The notes under the pieces are model-generated. The model did no database searches. It worked only from the letters and a program-made list of their open reading frames with translations, and was not told the origin of the DNA. Positions 18,647 through 28,248 of a stretch of 46,614 nt of DNA are shown in pieces. Numbering within the stretch: the stretch's first letter is position 1; each line of letters begins with the position of its first letter. Source of the DNA: an uncultured Lachnospiraceae bacterium (GTDB lineage Bacteria > Bacillota > Clostridia > Lachnospirales > Lachnospiraceae); assembly GCA_947629385.1 (NCBI GenBank), contig CANRDO010000024.1, positions 1 through 46,614 of the forward strand. The letters run 5' to 3'. Made by a program: the position numbers and the translations under genes.

Positions 18647-18663
18647 CTTACAATGATTGTAAG
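18647..18663. promoter_or_regulatory. Palindromic operator candidate for the Bce-type module
   Basis: CTTACAA-TGA-TTGTAAG is a perfect 7-bp dyad with a 3-bp centre, 58 bp upstream of the ABC ATPase start and just after the glycerate kinase stop. BceR-type response regulators bind short dyads upstream of their transporter genes, so this is the best candidate site. Confidence 0.5.
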
Positions 18664-18720
18664 TGGCATTCTGCGCCTTCCTCTGATAAAATGGTGGCAG
18701 AAAGGAAGGCGAATCTCTTT

Positions 18721-19503
18721 ATGGATACAAGAAAAGATCTTTTGCAGGTGGAAAGCCTCACAAAAACCTACGGCAAAGGCGCAAATCAGACGGAAGCCCT
18801 AAAAGGCATTTCTTTCCGTGTGCTGGAGGGAGAATTTTTAGGAATCATGGGAGCCAGCGGCTCTGGAAAAACTACCTTGCTGAGCTGCATTGCCACCATG
18901 CTGAAACCCACATCAGGAAAAATTATCCTCCGGGGACAGGATATCTCCGGCTTCCGCGGTGGAAAGCTGGCGGATTACCGGGGCAAGGAAATCGGATATC
19001 TGTTTCAGGAATTTGAGCTCCTGGATAACCTGACGGCAAGGGAGAACATCACGCTCCCGCTGGCGCTGCATGGCGTCACAGCCAGGCAGGCAGAGCAGGA
19101 AATCCAGGCGATTGCCTCCCTGCTGGACATTGTCCCGGTTTTGGATAAATTTCCATCCCAAATGTCCGGCGGGCAGAAACAGCGGGTGGCGGCGGCAAGG
19201 GCGCTGATCTCCGATCCCGACATCCTGCTGGCCGACGAGCCGACCGGAGCGCTGGACAGCAAAAACTCCAAGATACTGCTGGACAAACTGGCGACAGTAA
19301 ACAGCACGCAGAACAAGACGATCATGATGGTGACCCACGACGCAAACGCCGCGAGCTACTGTTCCCGGATACTTTTTATCCAGGACGGTCAGCTGTTCCA
19401 TGAATTGCGCAGGAACGTGGAAAGCGAATCGACGGCCGATTTTTATGAGCGCATCGTGACTGTTATGGCACAGTTGGGAGGGGGCAGCGCAAATGTTCTT
19501 TAA
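18721..19503 (+). CDS. ABC transporter ATP-binding protein, BceA type
   Basis: A 260-residue ATPase of the MacB/LolD/BceA class. Walker A MGASGSGKTTLLS, signature QMSGGQKQRVAAARAL, Walker B DILLADEPTGALDSKNS and switch MMVTHDANAAS are all intact. It pairs with the large permease that overlaps its 3' end by 11 bp, and with the two-component genes that follow, as in peptide-antibiotic detoxification and sensing modules. I took the ATG at 18721 (MDTRKDLLQVESLTKTYG) because it fits the family N-terminus and AAGGAAGG lies upstream. The frame is open 30 codons earlier. Confidence 0.93.
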   Translation: MDTRKDLLQVESLTKTYGKGANQTEALKGISFRVLEGEFLGIMGASGSGKTTLLSCIATMLKPTSGKIILRGQDISGFRGGKLADYRGKEIGYLFQEFELLDNLTARENITLPLALHGVTARQAEQEIQAIASLLDIVPVLDKFPSQMSGGQKQRVAAARALISDPDILLADEPTGALDSKNSKILLDKLATVNSTQNKTIMMVTHDANAASYCSRILFIQDGQLFHELRRNVESESTADFYERIVTVMAQLGGGSANVL

Positions 19504-21523
19504 GCAGATCAGACGCAATGCCGCCAAAAACCGAAAAGGGAACGGTCTGTTCTTTGGCTCCCTCGTTATCGCCATTGTCGCCTTTTATACGCTTCTGTCC
19601 CTCGGGGAACAGGACGTCATGCAATTCCTCGCCACGATAGAGAGCGACGCCGTCGGGAAATTGATGCTGCTGCTCCCCGTCGTGTATGCGGTTTCCCTGT
19701 TTTTTGTTTTTTTCCTCGTCTATTTTGCCTGTCGCTACCAGATCGACAGCCGCAGGCAAGAGCTTGGAATGTATCTGATGCTGGGGATGAAGCGGAGCCG
19801 TCTGTTTGGGATGCTTTTTGGAGAAACGCTGTGGAACAGCATGATCTCCCTGATCGTCGGCCTTCCCGTGGCGCTGTTTTTGACCGAAGGGATCAGCCTT
19901 GCCACGGCAAAGATCGTCGGCCTCGGCATTATCGGGCATCGCTTTTCGCTCTCTCCAACCGCTGTTTTGTGGACGGTGTGCGGCTTTGTCCTCGTGCAGC
20001 TTTTCTCCATGCTAATCATCTGCGTCAGCCTCGGCAGAACTGAGCCGGCGGATTTCTTCCGCGCAGGAAATACCGAAAAACAAACCGTCTCCTCTGGCGC
20101 AGGGAGCATGGGATTTCTGTGCGCAGGACTTGTCCTTCTGCTTTTAGCATACTACCTCGGCATATTCTGGCTGCGGTCGATGGAGCTTATGGTCGTACTT
20201 GTCACTGTCTTCTTCGGAATTTCCGGCACGTTCCTTCTGTACCGTGGTTTGGGCGGTTTCTGGGGACTGCGCATCCGCAGGAAGTCCCCTGACGCGATCG
20301 GCCTTCAGACCTTTACAGCCAGGCAGGTGCAGGAAAATGTCCTGTCCCAGCACAAATCGCTGGCCGTATCTTCTCTGCTCCTGATGACGGCGCTGGCCTG
20401 TATCTCCTTCGGCATCGCTATGGGGATGATACGCACCGTCAGCAGCCGCAGCGTGGATTTCTCTCTCTTTGGGGAGGAAGCGCAGATTGACGCTGTCCTC
20501 TCTCAGGACAAGATCCGTGAGATGGTTGGGGACAGTTATCCGCTGTACCTTTCCCATGTGAAGGGCGGATATTACAGAGATCAGGAAAATGCCTTTGACA
20601 CCGGCGAGATGGTGGAGGCTCTCACAGGCATCGACGGGTCCGACAACATCATAGAAAATCTGCATTTCGAGTATGTGATCTCCCTGAGCTCCTACAACCG
20701 CATTCTGGAAAACACCGGGAAAGCGCCGGTCGACCTGTCCGGCGGGAGAGTCGCCATGTATTCCTCTTTGGCAAAGGAGGGGGATTTCGGAACGATCATC
20801 CAGGAGGCCCTGGAGAAAAATATATCCATCGGCATCGATGGGACGGATTACCCTGTCCTGCCCACACTCTATTACGACAACATCGTTGCGGACCGGGCCA
20901 TCACCCTCTATCTGGGATTGATCGTACCAGATGAGCTGTATTCACAGCTTGCCGGTGAACAGGCGGCGTACTGCTGGAATATGCGGATCCGCAACGAGGA
21001 TATGGAGAAATCTGGGTTGATGCAGGCTGTGCGGAAAATGGGCGCGCTGCTCGACGACATCGGAATCGAATATGACAGCTATCTCGGTGGAATCGGGAGA
21101 AACCTTTTCTATACAGTCGCGGCAAGCTATCTCACGATCTATCTGGGCATACTGTTCTGGCTGATCGCCAACACAGTGATCGGGATGAAATATCTGATCG
21201 GGCAGCGCCGGACAAAGCATCGCTACGAAACCCTGGCAATGCTGGGCGCGGATCTGCCGTCCCTGTGTCGCTCGGTTGGAAAACAGATCAATCTTTATTT
21301 CTCACTGGTGCTTGTCACGGCACTGCTCAGTGGTACCGCGGCCATCTTCTCGATGTTTACAAGCTTCGCGAAGCTGCCGATGGGCGTGTCGGTGGGAAAA
21401 ACGATCCTGCTTTCCATCGCAGCGCTGATCGTTTTCGCAGGGCTGGAGATCCTTTATATCCGCATTGTGACGCGGACAGCCTGCCGTGAAATCAACCGAC
21501 TTGAACCTGCCGAGCGGAGGTGA
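19493..21523 (+). CDS. FtsX-like ABC transporter permease, BceB type
   Basis: A 676-residue permease with the ten-helix BceB layout. One helix lies near residue 20, three near 55-155, further helices at 200-250 and 290-315, a large extracellular domain at about 320-540, and the last helices near 545-670. In this family the extracellular domain senses the antimicrobial peptide or its lipid II-cycle complex, and the permease signals flux to the histidine kinase. It starts within the ATPase gene. Its stop TGA (21521-21523) overlaps the ribosome binding region of the response regulator, so translation is coupled. The peptide recognised is unknown. Confidence 0.93.
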   Translation: MFFKQIRRNAAKNRKGNGLFFGSLVIAIVAFYTLLSLGEQDVMQFLATIESDAVGKLMLLLPVVYAVSLFFVFFLVYFACRYQIDSRRQELGMYLMLGMKRSRLFGMLFGETLWNSMISLIVGLPVALFLTEGISLATAKIVGLGIIGHRFSLSPTAVLWTVCGFVLVQLFSMLIICVSLGRTEPADFFRAGNTEKQTVSSGAGSMGFLCAGLVLLLLAYYLGIFWLRSMELMVVLVTVFFGISGTFLLYRGLGGFWGLRIRRKSPDAIGLQTFTARQVQENVLSQHKSLAVSSLLLMTALACISFGIAMGMIRTVSSRSVDFSLFGEEAQIDAVLSQDKIREMVGDSYPLYLSHVKGGYYRDQENAFDTGEMVEALTGIDGSDNIIENLHFEYVISLSSYNRILENTGKAPVDLSGGRVAMYSSLAKEGDFGTIIQEALEKNISIGIDGTDYPVLPTLYYDNIVADRAITLYLGLIVPDELYSQLAGEQAAYCWNMRIRNEDMEKSGLMQAVRKMGALLDDIGIEYDSYLGGIGRNLFYTVAASYLTIYLGILFWLIANTVIGMKYLIGQRRTKHRYETLAMLGADLPSLCRSVGKQINLYFSLVLVTALLSGTAAIFSMFTSFAKLPMGVSVGKTILLSIAALIVFAGLEILYIRIVTRTACREINRLEPAERR

Positions 21524-21528
21524 TGCAT

Positions 21529-22203
21529 ATGTTTCGGATTGTGATTGTGGAGGATGACGATTATCTGAGGGAAGAACTGATCCATACCTTTCAAAAGGCC
21601 GGCTATGACGCCGCAGCACCCGTTTCCTTTGAATCGGTGGAGACAGAAATTGCAGCGCTGCGCCCGGATCTTGTCGTGCTTGACGTAAATCTTCCGGGGA
21701 AGTCCGGCTATGAACTGTGCAAAAGCATGAGACCCAGATCCTCCTTCCCGATCCTGATTTTGACGGCGCGCGATACCCTTGCCGACGAGCTGACCGCCCT
21801 CGGCCTGGGAGCCGACGACTTTCTCACAAAGCCCTGCCATCCAGACAGACTGCTGGCGCGGGCGGAACGGCTTCTGCAGACATGGAAGCCCCTGCGCTGT
21901 GTTCTCACCGTCGGGGAGCTTTCGCTGGATACGGATACCTATAAACTTATTTACAAAGACCGCATGCGTCTTTTGACGGAAACCGAAGGAAAAATCCTGG
22001 AGCTGCTGATGAAAAACTCCCCGGACGTTGTTGGAAAGGACGCGCTTTTTCCTGCCGTCTGGGGTACGGCTGAATTCGTAGATGAGAATATTCTCCAGGT
22101 CAACATGAGCCGCCTGCGGAAAAGCCTGGCGGAAGTCGGACTGGGTGACGCCATCCAAAATATCAGGGGAAAGGGATATGTGTTAGAGGTGGACAGACTA
22201 TGA
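21529..22203 (+). CDS. OmpR-family response regulator, BceR type
   Basis: A 224-residue response regulator. The receiver domain (1-115) has the acidic pocket EDD near 8-10, phosphoacceptor D in LVVLDVNLPGKSGYE near 51, and K in FLTKPCHP near 101. The C-terminal winged helix spans about 125-222. The ATG at 21529 has GCGGAGG at the best distance (8 nt); GTG 21520 and ATG 21523 are too close to that site. It overlaps the kinase start by ATGA. It is expected to activate the upstream transporter, possibly through the dyad at 18647. Confidence 0.93.
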   Translation: MFRIVIVEDDDYLREELIHTFQKAGYDAAAPVSFESVETEIAALRPDLVVLDVNLPGKSGYELCKSMRPRSSFPILILTARDTLADELTALGLGADDFLTKPCHPDRLLARAERLLQTWKPLRCVLTVGELSLDTDTYKLIYKDRMRLLTETEGKILELLMKNSPDVVGKDALFPAVWGTAEFVDENILQVNMSRLRKSLAEVGLGDAIQNIRGKGYVLEVDRL

Positions 22204-23195
22204 AAAATTTTATTCGGAGGTCGTGGCACTGGCTACTTCTGTTCCTGCTGCTCGACGCGTCGGCGCTCTTTGCCGTGTGGATTATACGTCCCGCGGCATT
22301 CGTATATTTATCACTGTTTTTGTCTTTGTCCAGCGTCATTTTCCTGACAGCCGGGATTTTTCTGGAATCCCGCCGCGACAGGAAAGACGCGGCGGCGCTT
22401 CAGCGCTTTCTGGAGTTGCCGGAAGAACGGACGAAAGCTGAGCTTCTGGCGCATTTTGCGGGAAATGAAACCGTCGCGGACCTTTGCTCACAGTTTCTCG
22501 CCTTGCAGTCTCAGGTGAATGAAAGGACGATTGACCTGGCGGAATACCGCGACTATATCGAGGCGTGGGTGCATGAGGCGAAAACGCCGCTGTCGCTCTC
22601 CACAATGGTTCTGGATAACCACAAGGATGAAATACCGCCCTACCTCTACACCCGGCTGCAGTATGTGCAGCATCAGCTGAATGAAGACGTAGAGCGGATC
22701 TTATATTACGCGCGCCTGCAGGCGGATCACCCGGACATACGGCTCACGCGCTTCCGGCTGGACGAGTGCCTCCGGGAAGTCCTGTTGGAGTATAAGCCGC
22801 TTCTGGAAGAAAAGCAGATCTCCGTCACACTTGAGCTTGAACAGGCAGAAGTGGATTCTGACCGCAAGATTGTTTCCTTCATGCTGTCCCAGCTTCTGTC
22901 CAATGCCGTCAAGTATGCAGATGCCAAAAAGGGGAAACTAACGGCCTGCATCTGTCAGACAAAGGACAAGGTCTGTCTGAGCCTATGCAACAACGGTGTC
23001 CGCGTACCGCCAGAGGATGAACCGTTTCTCTTTGACAAAGGCTTTACGGGCAGTTATCCGAACCGCCAGAAGGCAACCGGAATGGGCCTGTACCTCGTCC
23101 GCAAATACGGGCAGAAGCTGTGTGTCGAAGTACGCCTCAGCGAGAAGCTTCCCTACGAGAGCGGGTTCGGGATCGAGCTGATCTTCACGCGATAG
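22200..23195 (+). CDS. Intramembrane-sensing histidine kinase, BceS type
   Basis: A 331-residue kinase with two closely spaced membrane helices (about 10-30 and 36-55) and almost no extracellular loop, the hallmark of BceS-like kinases that read transporter activity rather than bind ligand. The phosphoacceptor H-box is AWVHEAKTPLSLS near 122-134. The ATPase boxes are LLSNAVKYADAKKG (N), FLFDKGFTGSYP (F) and ATGMGLYLVRKYG (G2). The start overlaps the regulator stop (ATGA). It completes a four-gene ABC-permease-regulator-kinase module. Confidence 0.93.
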   Translation: MKNFIRRSWHWLLLFLLLDASALFAVWIIRPAAFVYLSLFLSLSSVIFLTAGIFLESRRDRKDAAALQRFLELPEERTKAELLAHFAGNETVADLCSQFLALQSQVNERTIDLAEYRDYIEAWVHEAKTPLSLSTMVLDNHKDEIPPYLYTRLQYVQHQLNEDVERILYYARLQADHPDIRLTRFRLDECLREVLLEYKPLLEEKQISVTLELEQAEVDSDRKIVSFMLSQLLSNAVKYADAKKGKLTACICQTKDKVCLSLCNNGVRVPPEDEPFLFDKGFTGSYPNRQKATGMGLYLVRKYGQKLCVEVRLSEKLPYESGFGIELIFTR

Positions 23196-23250
23196 GTTTT
23201 CCGTTTGATCCGATGCCGGAACGCAGGCTTTTCATTTATGCGGAAATCTC

Positions 23251-24465
23251 CTAGCGGTGCTCCTCGAGCCAGCGAAGCGCCATCTGCACATAGGCGGCGC
23301 TGCCGCAGTACAAAACGGAATCGTCAAAGCGGGTCTTCGGATTGTGCTGACTGTAGAGATAACCCTCGTTCGAATTTCCGGCTGTCAGGAACATGCTCAC
23401 CGTCGGCACCTTGTGACTGACGAAAGCGAAGTCCTCGCTGCCTCCGCCGGGCTTTCCGCCGGAGATCGCGTTCATGTCGAGGACGCCCTGTCCGAACAGC
23501 TCTTTCATATATTTCATCGCGTCCGCCGAGAGCGCCGGATCGATCATCATGCAGGGGCAGTAATCATAGAATTCCACCTCCGCCTCGCAGCGCAGCGCCG
23601 TGGCGACGCCCTTGCAGATCTCAGTCATGCGCGTGCGGATCATCTCTCCCACCGCGTTCTCAGCGTCCGTCGTGCGGATCGTTCCCCACATCTCGGCTGT
23701 ATCCGGAATGACGTTGGACGTCTTGCCCGCCTCGAAATGCCCGGTCGTGAACACGCCGAACTCGTTTCCGTCCAGCTCCCGGCTGTTGATCTCCTGCAGC
23801 GCCAGATGAATATGCGCCGCCGCGGTGATCGGATCGATCGCCAGATGCGGCGTCGAGCCGTGTCCGCCCTTTCCCTTGACTGTGATGTGATACTGCTCGC
23901 AGGATGCGTTCGCAATCCCGCCACCGGAGATCATCAGCATGCCCGCGGGCAGCGGCATCCCCGCCACCACATGGATCATCATCGCCGCGTCTACCTTCGG
24001 GTTCTCCAGAAGGCCGGCCGCCATCATGTCAAGCGAACCCTGAAAGATCTCCTCCGCCGGCTGAAATTCCAACTTGACGGTTCCCTGGATCTCATCCTCA
24101 TGCTCCTTCAGAATCCGGGCGGCGCCCAGCAGCATTGCCGTGTGCATATCATGGCCGCAGCCGTGCATCTTGCCTTCGATCCGGCTCGCGAACTCCACGT
24201 CCGCCTCCTCCCGAATCTGAAGCGCGTCCATATCCGCGCGCAGCAGGATCGTCTTGCCCGGATGCTTTCCCCCGGCCAGTACGACCAGCCCGCATTTTCC
24301 CATCTCCTGCGGGGTATAGCCCATCTCCTCCAGTTCCTTTTTGACAAACGCCTTTGTCTGGGGCAGCTCAAATCCGATCTCCGGGTTTTTGTGCAGCTCC
24401 CTGCGGATTTTCTGAATTCTCTCCTGAACTCCGGTCGCTTCCTGTAATAATGCTTTTCCGTCCAT
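23251..24465 (-). CDS. M20 family metallopeptidase/amidohydrolase
   Basis: A 404-residue enzyme of the M20D aminoacylase/hippurate hydrolase group. It removes acyl groups from N-acyl amino acids or similar amides. Metal and catalytic residues are visible: HGCGHDMHTA (H101, C103, H105, H108), QPAEE near 147-151 and a late SEDFAFVSHKVP with its histidine. The internal lid and dimerisation domain carries GKGGHGSTPHLAIDP near 189. It starts at 24465 with AAGGA upstream. It lies tail-to-tail with the kinase gene and 71 bp after the 5'-nucleotidase on the same strand. The exact substrate is unknown. Confidence 0.93.
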   Translation of the reverse strand: MDGKALLQEATGVQERIQKIRRELHKNPEIGFELPQTKAFVKKELEEMGYTPQEMGKCGLVVLAGGKHPGKTILLRADMDALQIREEADVEFASRIEGKMHGCGHDMHTAMLLGAARILKEHEDEIQGTVKLEFQPAEEIFQGSLDMMAAGLLENPKVDAAMMIHVVAGMPLPAGMLMISGGGIANASCEQYHITVKGKGGHGSTPHLAIDPITAAAHIHLALQEINSRELDGNEFGVFTTGHFEAGKTSNVIPDTAEMWGTIRTTDAENAVGEMIRTRMTEICKGVATALRCEAEVEFYDYCPCMMIDPALSADAMKYMKELFGQGVLDMNAISGGKPGGGSEDFAFVSHKVPTVSMFLTAGNSNEGYLYSQHNPKTRFDDSVLYCGSAAYVQMALRWLEEHR

Positions 24466-24535
24466 CCTGTGACCGTCCTTTCCTCTCTCGCTCAGTAAGA
24501 TGTCGCATCAAATTTCTTATATCTAAGCCGATTCG

Positions 24536-26296
24536 TTACTGAATCGTGATACGACCCTCGCCATTCACATCTGCGTAACCTGTCACGTTCGGCAGACCGT
24601 CGCCGTCGGTATCCTCAAAGGACTGCACATAATTCGCGAGCACCATATAGTCTTCCATCACATAGTCGATGATATTCGTCGCGCCGTCGAACATGGTGAA
24701 TCCGTCGCCCTGATCGCGCAGCGTGTAATTGTAGCCCGCAAGATTGTACTTCGCATTCACATCTAAAGGCTTGTATTCGCCGCTCTCGTGGTCGAGGATC
24801 TGCACGTCCTTCACGCGGTAGTCGCCCGCAACGCCTGTGAACACGCCCTTGTCGTCCATCGTGACCGTGGACTCAACGCTCGTGTCGACCGTGTATTTCG
24901 CACCCGCGATGTGCAGGAAACCGCCGCTTTCCTCTCCACCGCCTACGCCGCGCACGCCGAACTCCAGAGCGTCGAGAAGCTGCTGCCCCGTCACCTCGAT
25001 CATGCAGGCCACATTGCCGAAGGGGTGCATGTTCTTGCAGGTGAGGTAGCTGATATCACCAGTGATCGCCTCGTTGCGGATGCCGCCGCCGTTCATAACC
25101 GCGACGTCCACCGGGTAGCCGTCCACCACATTTGTCTTGTCAAACAAGTAATACAGCGCATCTGCCGTAAAATCGCCGGAGTTTGTCTCCTGCCTGCGCA
25201 CCAGACGATTGCCGTCCGCGTCGAAGTTGTCAAGCACATCATCGACGGTGCCGATCACCTGCCCCAGTTCGTCGCTCACCTGCGTGATCCACGCGCTCTC
25301 AACCTCAGCGACCGCGTCAGCCGTCTCATCCGCGATGACAGCCTCCGTAGACTCGCCCGCAGCCGCCTGCGCCATATAACCGTCAAAAAGCCTTGCCTTC
25401 ACATTGTCCGCTTCGAGAAGCTCGGTCGTGATCTCGCCCTCCGGAGAAATCGTCATCTGTCCGAGCGCGCCGAAATAGCAACCGGTCTGCGTCAGGACGA
25501 CCTCGTTCTCCTCCTCATCGAGCACTACTTCCATCGGAAGCGTCGTGTGCGAATGTCCGTCGATGAACGCGTCAAAGCCCGTCGTGTTCGCGATAACTTC
25601 CTCGGACGTCCACGGAATAGAGGATGGATCTACGCCCAGATGCCCGAGTCCGATGACGATGTCCGCTTCCTGGGAGGCCTCATCGATTGTCTCCTGCACC
25701 GTATCATACAGATCGCTGCCGTCGTTCCCGCCGGCGATGCCATAGATGTAATTGCCGTTCTCATCCTGAAAATAGGCAGGCGTTGACTTCGTGAAGGATT
25801 CCGGTGTGGTGATGCCGATCAGCGCGATCTTCTGCCCGCCAACCTCGAATATCTTGTAGGAATCGAGCACATTCTCACCCTTCTCGCCGTTCTCCTCATG
25901 GTAGAAGTTGCAGGACAGGTATGGGTACTCCGCCTTTTCGATCGTGGCGAGCGCACCCTCCATGCCATAGTCAAACTCATGATTGCCCAATGTGGCCGCG
26001 TCATATTTCGCCGCGTTCATCAGATCTACAATAGACGAACCCTTATCCATGGAGCCGTAGGCCGTTCCCTGAATGTGGTCTCCGGCGTCCACCAGAAGCA
26101 CGTTGTCAAACGTGTCGCGGTAACGCGCAACCAGGGAATAGCTGAGCTCGCCGTCGATATATGTGTGCACGTCGTTGGTGTAGAGAATCGTGACCTGCTC
26201 CGCGCTCGTAACCTCAGTCGCATCTTCAGCGGCCATAGCGGGCAGCCAAAGCGCGGAAAGGATAAGCGGAAGTGTCAAAGCAGCAAATTTCTTCAT
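24536..26296 (-). CDS. Secreted bifunctional metallophosphatase/5'-nucleotidase
   Basis: A 586-residue exported enzyme of the UshA/CD73 family. Signal peptide 1-22 ends in AMA. The calcineurin-like domain (about 30-320) has YTNDVHTYIDGE, DAGDHIQGT, GNHEFDYG and GHSHTT metal-site motifs. The C-terminal nucleotidase domain (about 340-560) has NGGGIRNEAITGDISY and KNMHPFGN. The last 40 residues include DTDGDGLPNVTGYADVNGEG, a calcium-binding dockerin-like tail. It removes phosphate from nucleotides outside the cell. No LPxTG or SLH anchor is seen, so it is probably released or loosely held. Confidence 0.95.
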   Translation of the reverse strand: MKKFAALTLPLILSALWLPAMAAEDATEVTSAEQVTILYTNDVHTYIDGELSYSLVARYRDTFDNVLLVDAGDHIQGTAYGSMDKGSSIVDLMNAAKYDAATLGNHEFDYGMEGALATIEKAEYPYLSCNFYHEENGEKGENVLDSYKIFEVGGQKIALIGITTPESFTKSTPAYFQDENGNYIYGIAGGNDGSDLYDTVQETIDEASQEADIVIGLGHLGVDPSSIPWTSEEVIANTTGFDAFIDGHSHTTLPMEVVLDEEENEVVLTQTGCYFGALGQMTISPEGEITTELLEADNVKARLFDGYMAQAAAGESTEAVIADETADAVAEVESAWITQVSDELGQVIGTVDDVLDNFDADGNRLVRRQETNSGDFTADALYYLFDKTNVVDGYPVDVAVMNGGGIRNEAITGDISYLTCKNMHPFGNVACMIEVTGQQLLDALEFGVRGVGGGEESGGFLHIAGAKYTVDTSVESTVTMDDKGVFTGVAGDYRVKDVQILDHESGEYKPLDVNAKYNLAGYNYTLRDQGDGFTMFDGATNIIDYVMEDYMVLANYVQSFEDTDGDGLPNVTGYADVNGEGRITIQ

Positions 26297-26348
26297 GTGA
26301 GTACCTCCTGTTTTTTATTATGCAGCCAAAATCTTGCTTATGAAAAAC

Positions 26349-26354
26349 ATTATA
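26349..26354 (-). promoter_or_regulatory. -10 box upstream of the 5'-nucleotidase gene
   Basis: A perfect TATAAT on the minus strand 52 nt before the ATG at 26296. No good -35 is visible at 16-18 nt; the nearest TTGTAG is 20 nt away. The site may need an activator. Confidence 0.35.
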
Positions 26355-26427
26355 CTACAGTTTTCCATTTTAGCCTACAAAATTTTGCGGATGTAAAAGA
26401 GTATGCCAATCTGCTCCATGTTTGTAC

Positions 26428-26465
26428 AAAAATCCGCAGGCGCAAACGTACCTGCGGGTTTTAAA
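26428..26465. terminator. Bidirectional terminator between the cyclophilin-like and nucleotidase genes
   Basis: CCGCAGG and CCTGCGG form a 7-bp stem with a 10-nt loop, extended by A and T tracts on both sides. It ends the minus-strand cyclophilin-like gene transcript before the nucleotidase promoter. Confidence 0.75.
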
Positions 26466-26536
26466 ATTCCATGTGCTTAGCTAGAATCAAAGTCAATTAC
26501 AGCGCGAACCAAAATAATATCTGTTTACGATGGACA

Positions 26537-27100
26537 TTATTCCTCAACGGAAAACACCGCCGTGATACTGCCATCACCGAGTGCTTCCTCCCATCCTGTC
26601 AGATCGTTGATGTGGCCGATCCTTGTATAGCTCCATGAGTTCGAACCGTAAAACATCACGATATGATCGCCGTTGTACAAAACGATGTCGCCCGCGCCGG
26701 TTGTGGTCTGGCGGTTGTCCGTGGTAAGGCTCCGTCCCAGAGAACCCACCTTTTCAAAGCCGGAATAATCGCTCATATCGACGGACACCGGCGCTTCTCT
26801 CATCATATCGACCAATTCCCGTACTGCGGCGTTATCCTCCAGCGTTGCGGTAAAGGACTGATCTCCAATCTGAACCTTCATTTTCATTGCTGTATCAACC
26901 TCCGTTTCTTCTCTTTCATCCGATGCCACACGTTTCAAATCATTCGATTCCGTCTGTTCGGATATGCTTTCTGTCTGCCGGATCGTTTCTACGGATGTCG
27001 ATTCTGCTTCTGATGCTTCTGATTCCTGACCGGCCGAGCCGCAAGCAGCGACATTCATCATAAACATAAGCGCCATAAAAATAATCAATATCTTTTTCAT
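26537..27100 (-). CDS. Cyclophilin-like fold lipoprotein
   Basis: A 187-residue exported lipoprotein. Residues 1-21 are a type II signal with lipobox NVAAC, then a Ser/Glu-rich linker to about residue 75. The C-terminal domain begins MKVQIGDQSFTATLEDN and matches the small cyclophilin-like family (Cyclophil_like2). These proteins share the cyclophilin barrel but usually lack the prolyl isomerase residues; their role is unclear. The start at 27100 is set by GGAGG six nt upstream and the signal peptide. It follows the alpha/beta hydrolase gene by 89 bp on the same strand and may be cotranscribed. Confidence 0.85.
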   Translation of the reverse strand: MKKILIIFMALMFMMNVAACGSAGQESEASEAESTSVETIRQTESISEQTESNDLKRVASDEREETEVDTAMKMKVQIGDQSFTATLEDNAAVRELVDMMREAPVSVDMSDYSGFEKVGSLGRSLTTDNRQTTTGAGDIVLYNGDHIVMFYGSNSWSYTRIGHINDLTGWEEALGDGSITAVFSVEE

Positions 27101-27189
27101 GAAAATCCTCCATACAGACCAGGGTTTTCCATCCATAAACGATGATTCTTCGGTCATAAAAATATTTTCGATGTATGGTATTCACCGTC

Positions 27190-28191
27190 TTATTTCATAT
27201 ATTTGTGGAAGAATTCCTCCAGCTTATCGAACGGAATAGCGTCTTTTCCGCCGCCGTCGTACAGGTCAGTATGCACCGCACCCGGAATCAACAGCAGCTC
27301 CTTGTTCCCCGTATATTTGCTGTTTTTTGTCATGGCAGCGTAAGCGTCTTTCCCAAAATAGCAGGAATGCGCCTTGTCGCCATGCATGACCAGGACGGCG
27401 CTGCGGATCTCGTTGCTGTACTGGTTGATCGGCTGGTTCAGGAAGGATTCGCAGCCGATCACGTTCCAACCGCCGTTGGAGTTTAGGGAGCGGGCGTGGT
27501 AGCCGCGATCCGTCTTGTAATAATCATGATAATCCTTTACGAAGAACGGCGCGTCCTCCGGCAGCGGATCGACCACGCCGCCGCCCAGCGCGTACTCGCC
27601 CGCTTTCAGATCCGCAAGCCTCTGCGCACACATCGCTGCCCTTTTCTGGTAACGCGCTTCCTCGCTGTCCTCGGTGTCAAAATAGCCGTTGGCGTTCACC
27701 CTCGCCATATCGTACATCGTGGAAGCAACCGTCGCTTTAATCCTGGTGTCGATCGCCGCGGTGTTGATCGCGAGGCCGCCCCAGCCACAGATTCCGATGA
27801 TGCCGATCCTCTCCGGATCCACGCTCTCGTGCAGGGACAGGTAATCCACCGCCGCCATGAAATCCTCCGTGTTGATGTCGGGCGACGCCATATAGCGAAC
27901 ATTGCCGCCGCTCTCCCCCGTAAACGAGGGGTCAAATGCGACCGTCAAAAAGCCCCTCTCCGCCATCGTCTGCGCGTAGAGTCCTGCGCACTGTTCCTTC
28001 ACCGCGCCGAACGGTCCGCAGACGGCGATCGCCGGGAGCTTGCCGGACGCGCTTTTCGGCGCATACTCATCCGCTGCCAGCGTGATCCCGTAGCGATTCA
28101 CAAACGTCACTTTCCGATGGTTTACCTTTTCGCTCTTCGGGAATGTTTTATCCCATTCCTGTGTCAGTTCCAGTTTCTCAACATTTGCCAT
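27190..28191 (-). CDS. Alpha/beta hydrolase with cysteine nucleophile (dienelactone-hydrolase-like)
   Basis: A 333-residue cytoplasmic hydrolase. The nucleophile elbow is IGICGWGG near residues 137-144, with Cys where most esterases have Ser. The acid is in VLVMHGDKAHS near 268 and the base in IPGAVHTDLYDGG near 309. CxG-type elbows occur in dienelactone hydrolases and in a group of Firmicutes/Actinobacteria hydrolases of unknown substrate. It is divergent from a LysR regulator across 377 bp, a common arrangement for regulator and target. The ATG at 28191 follows AGGAAAGGA. Confidence 0.88.
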   Translation of the reverse strand: MANVEKLELTQEWDKTFPKSEKVNHRKVTFVNRYGITLAADEYAPKSASGKLPAIAVCGPFGAVKEQCAGLYAQTMAERGFLTVAFDPSFTGESGGNVRYMASPDINTEDFMAAVDYLSLHESVDPERIGIIGICGWGGLAINTAAIDTRIKATVASTMYDMARVNANGYFDTEDSEEARYQKRAAMCAQRLADLKAGEYALGGGVVDPLPEDAPFFVKDYHDYYKTDRGYHARSLNSNGGWNVIGCESFLNQPINQYSNEIRSAVLVMHGDKAHSCYFGKDAYAAMTKNSKYTGNKELLLIPGAVHTDLYDGGGKDAIPFDKLEEFFHKYMK

Positions 28192-28248
28192 GTTCTAATA
28201 CCGTCCTTTCCTGTTTGTTTTCATGATTCTTTTTGCTCTTTTCCATAT

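Noticed and set aside
23257..24447. 396-codon plus-strand open frame
   Set aside because: Antisense to the M20 amidohydrolase, compositionally biased, no ribosome binding site.
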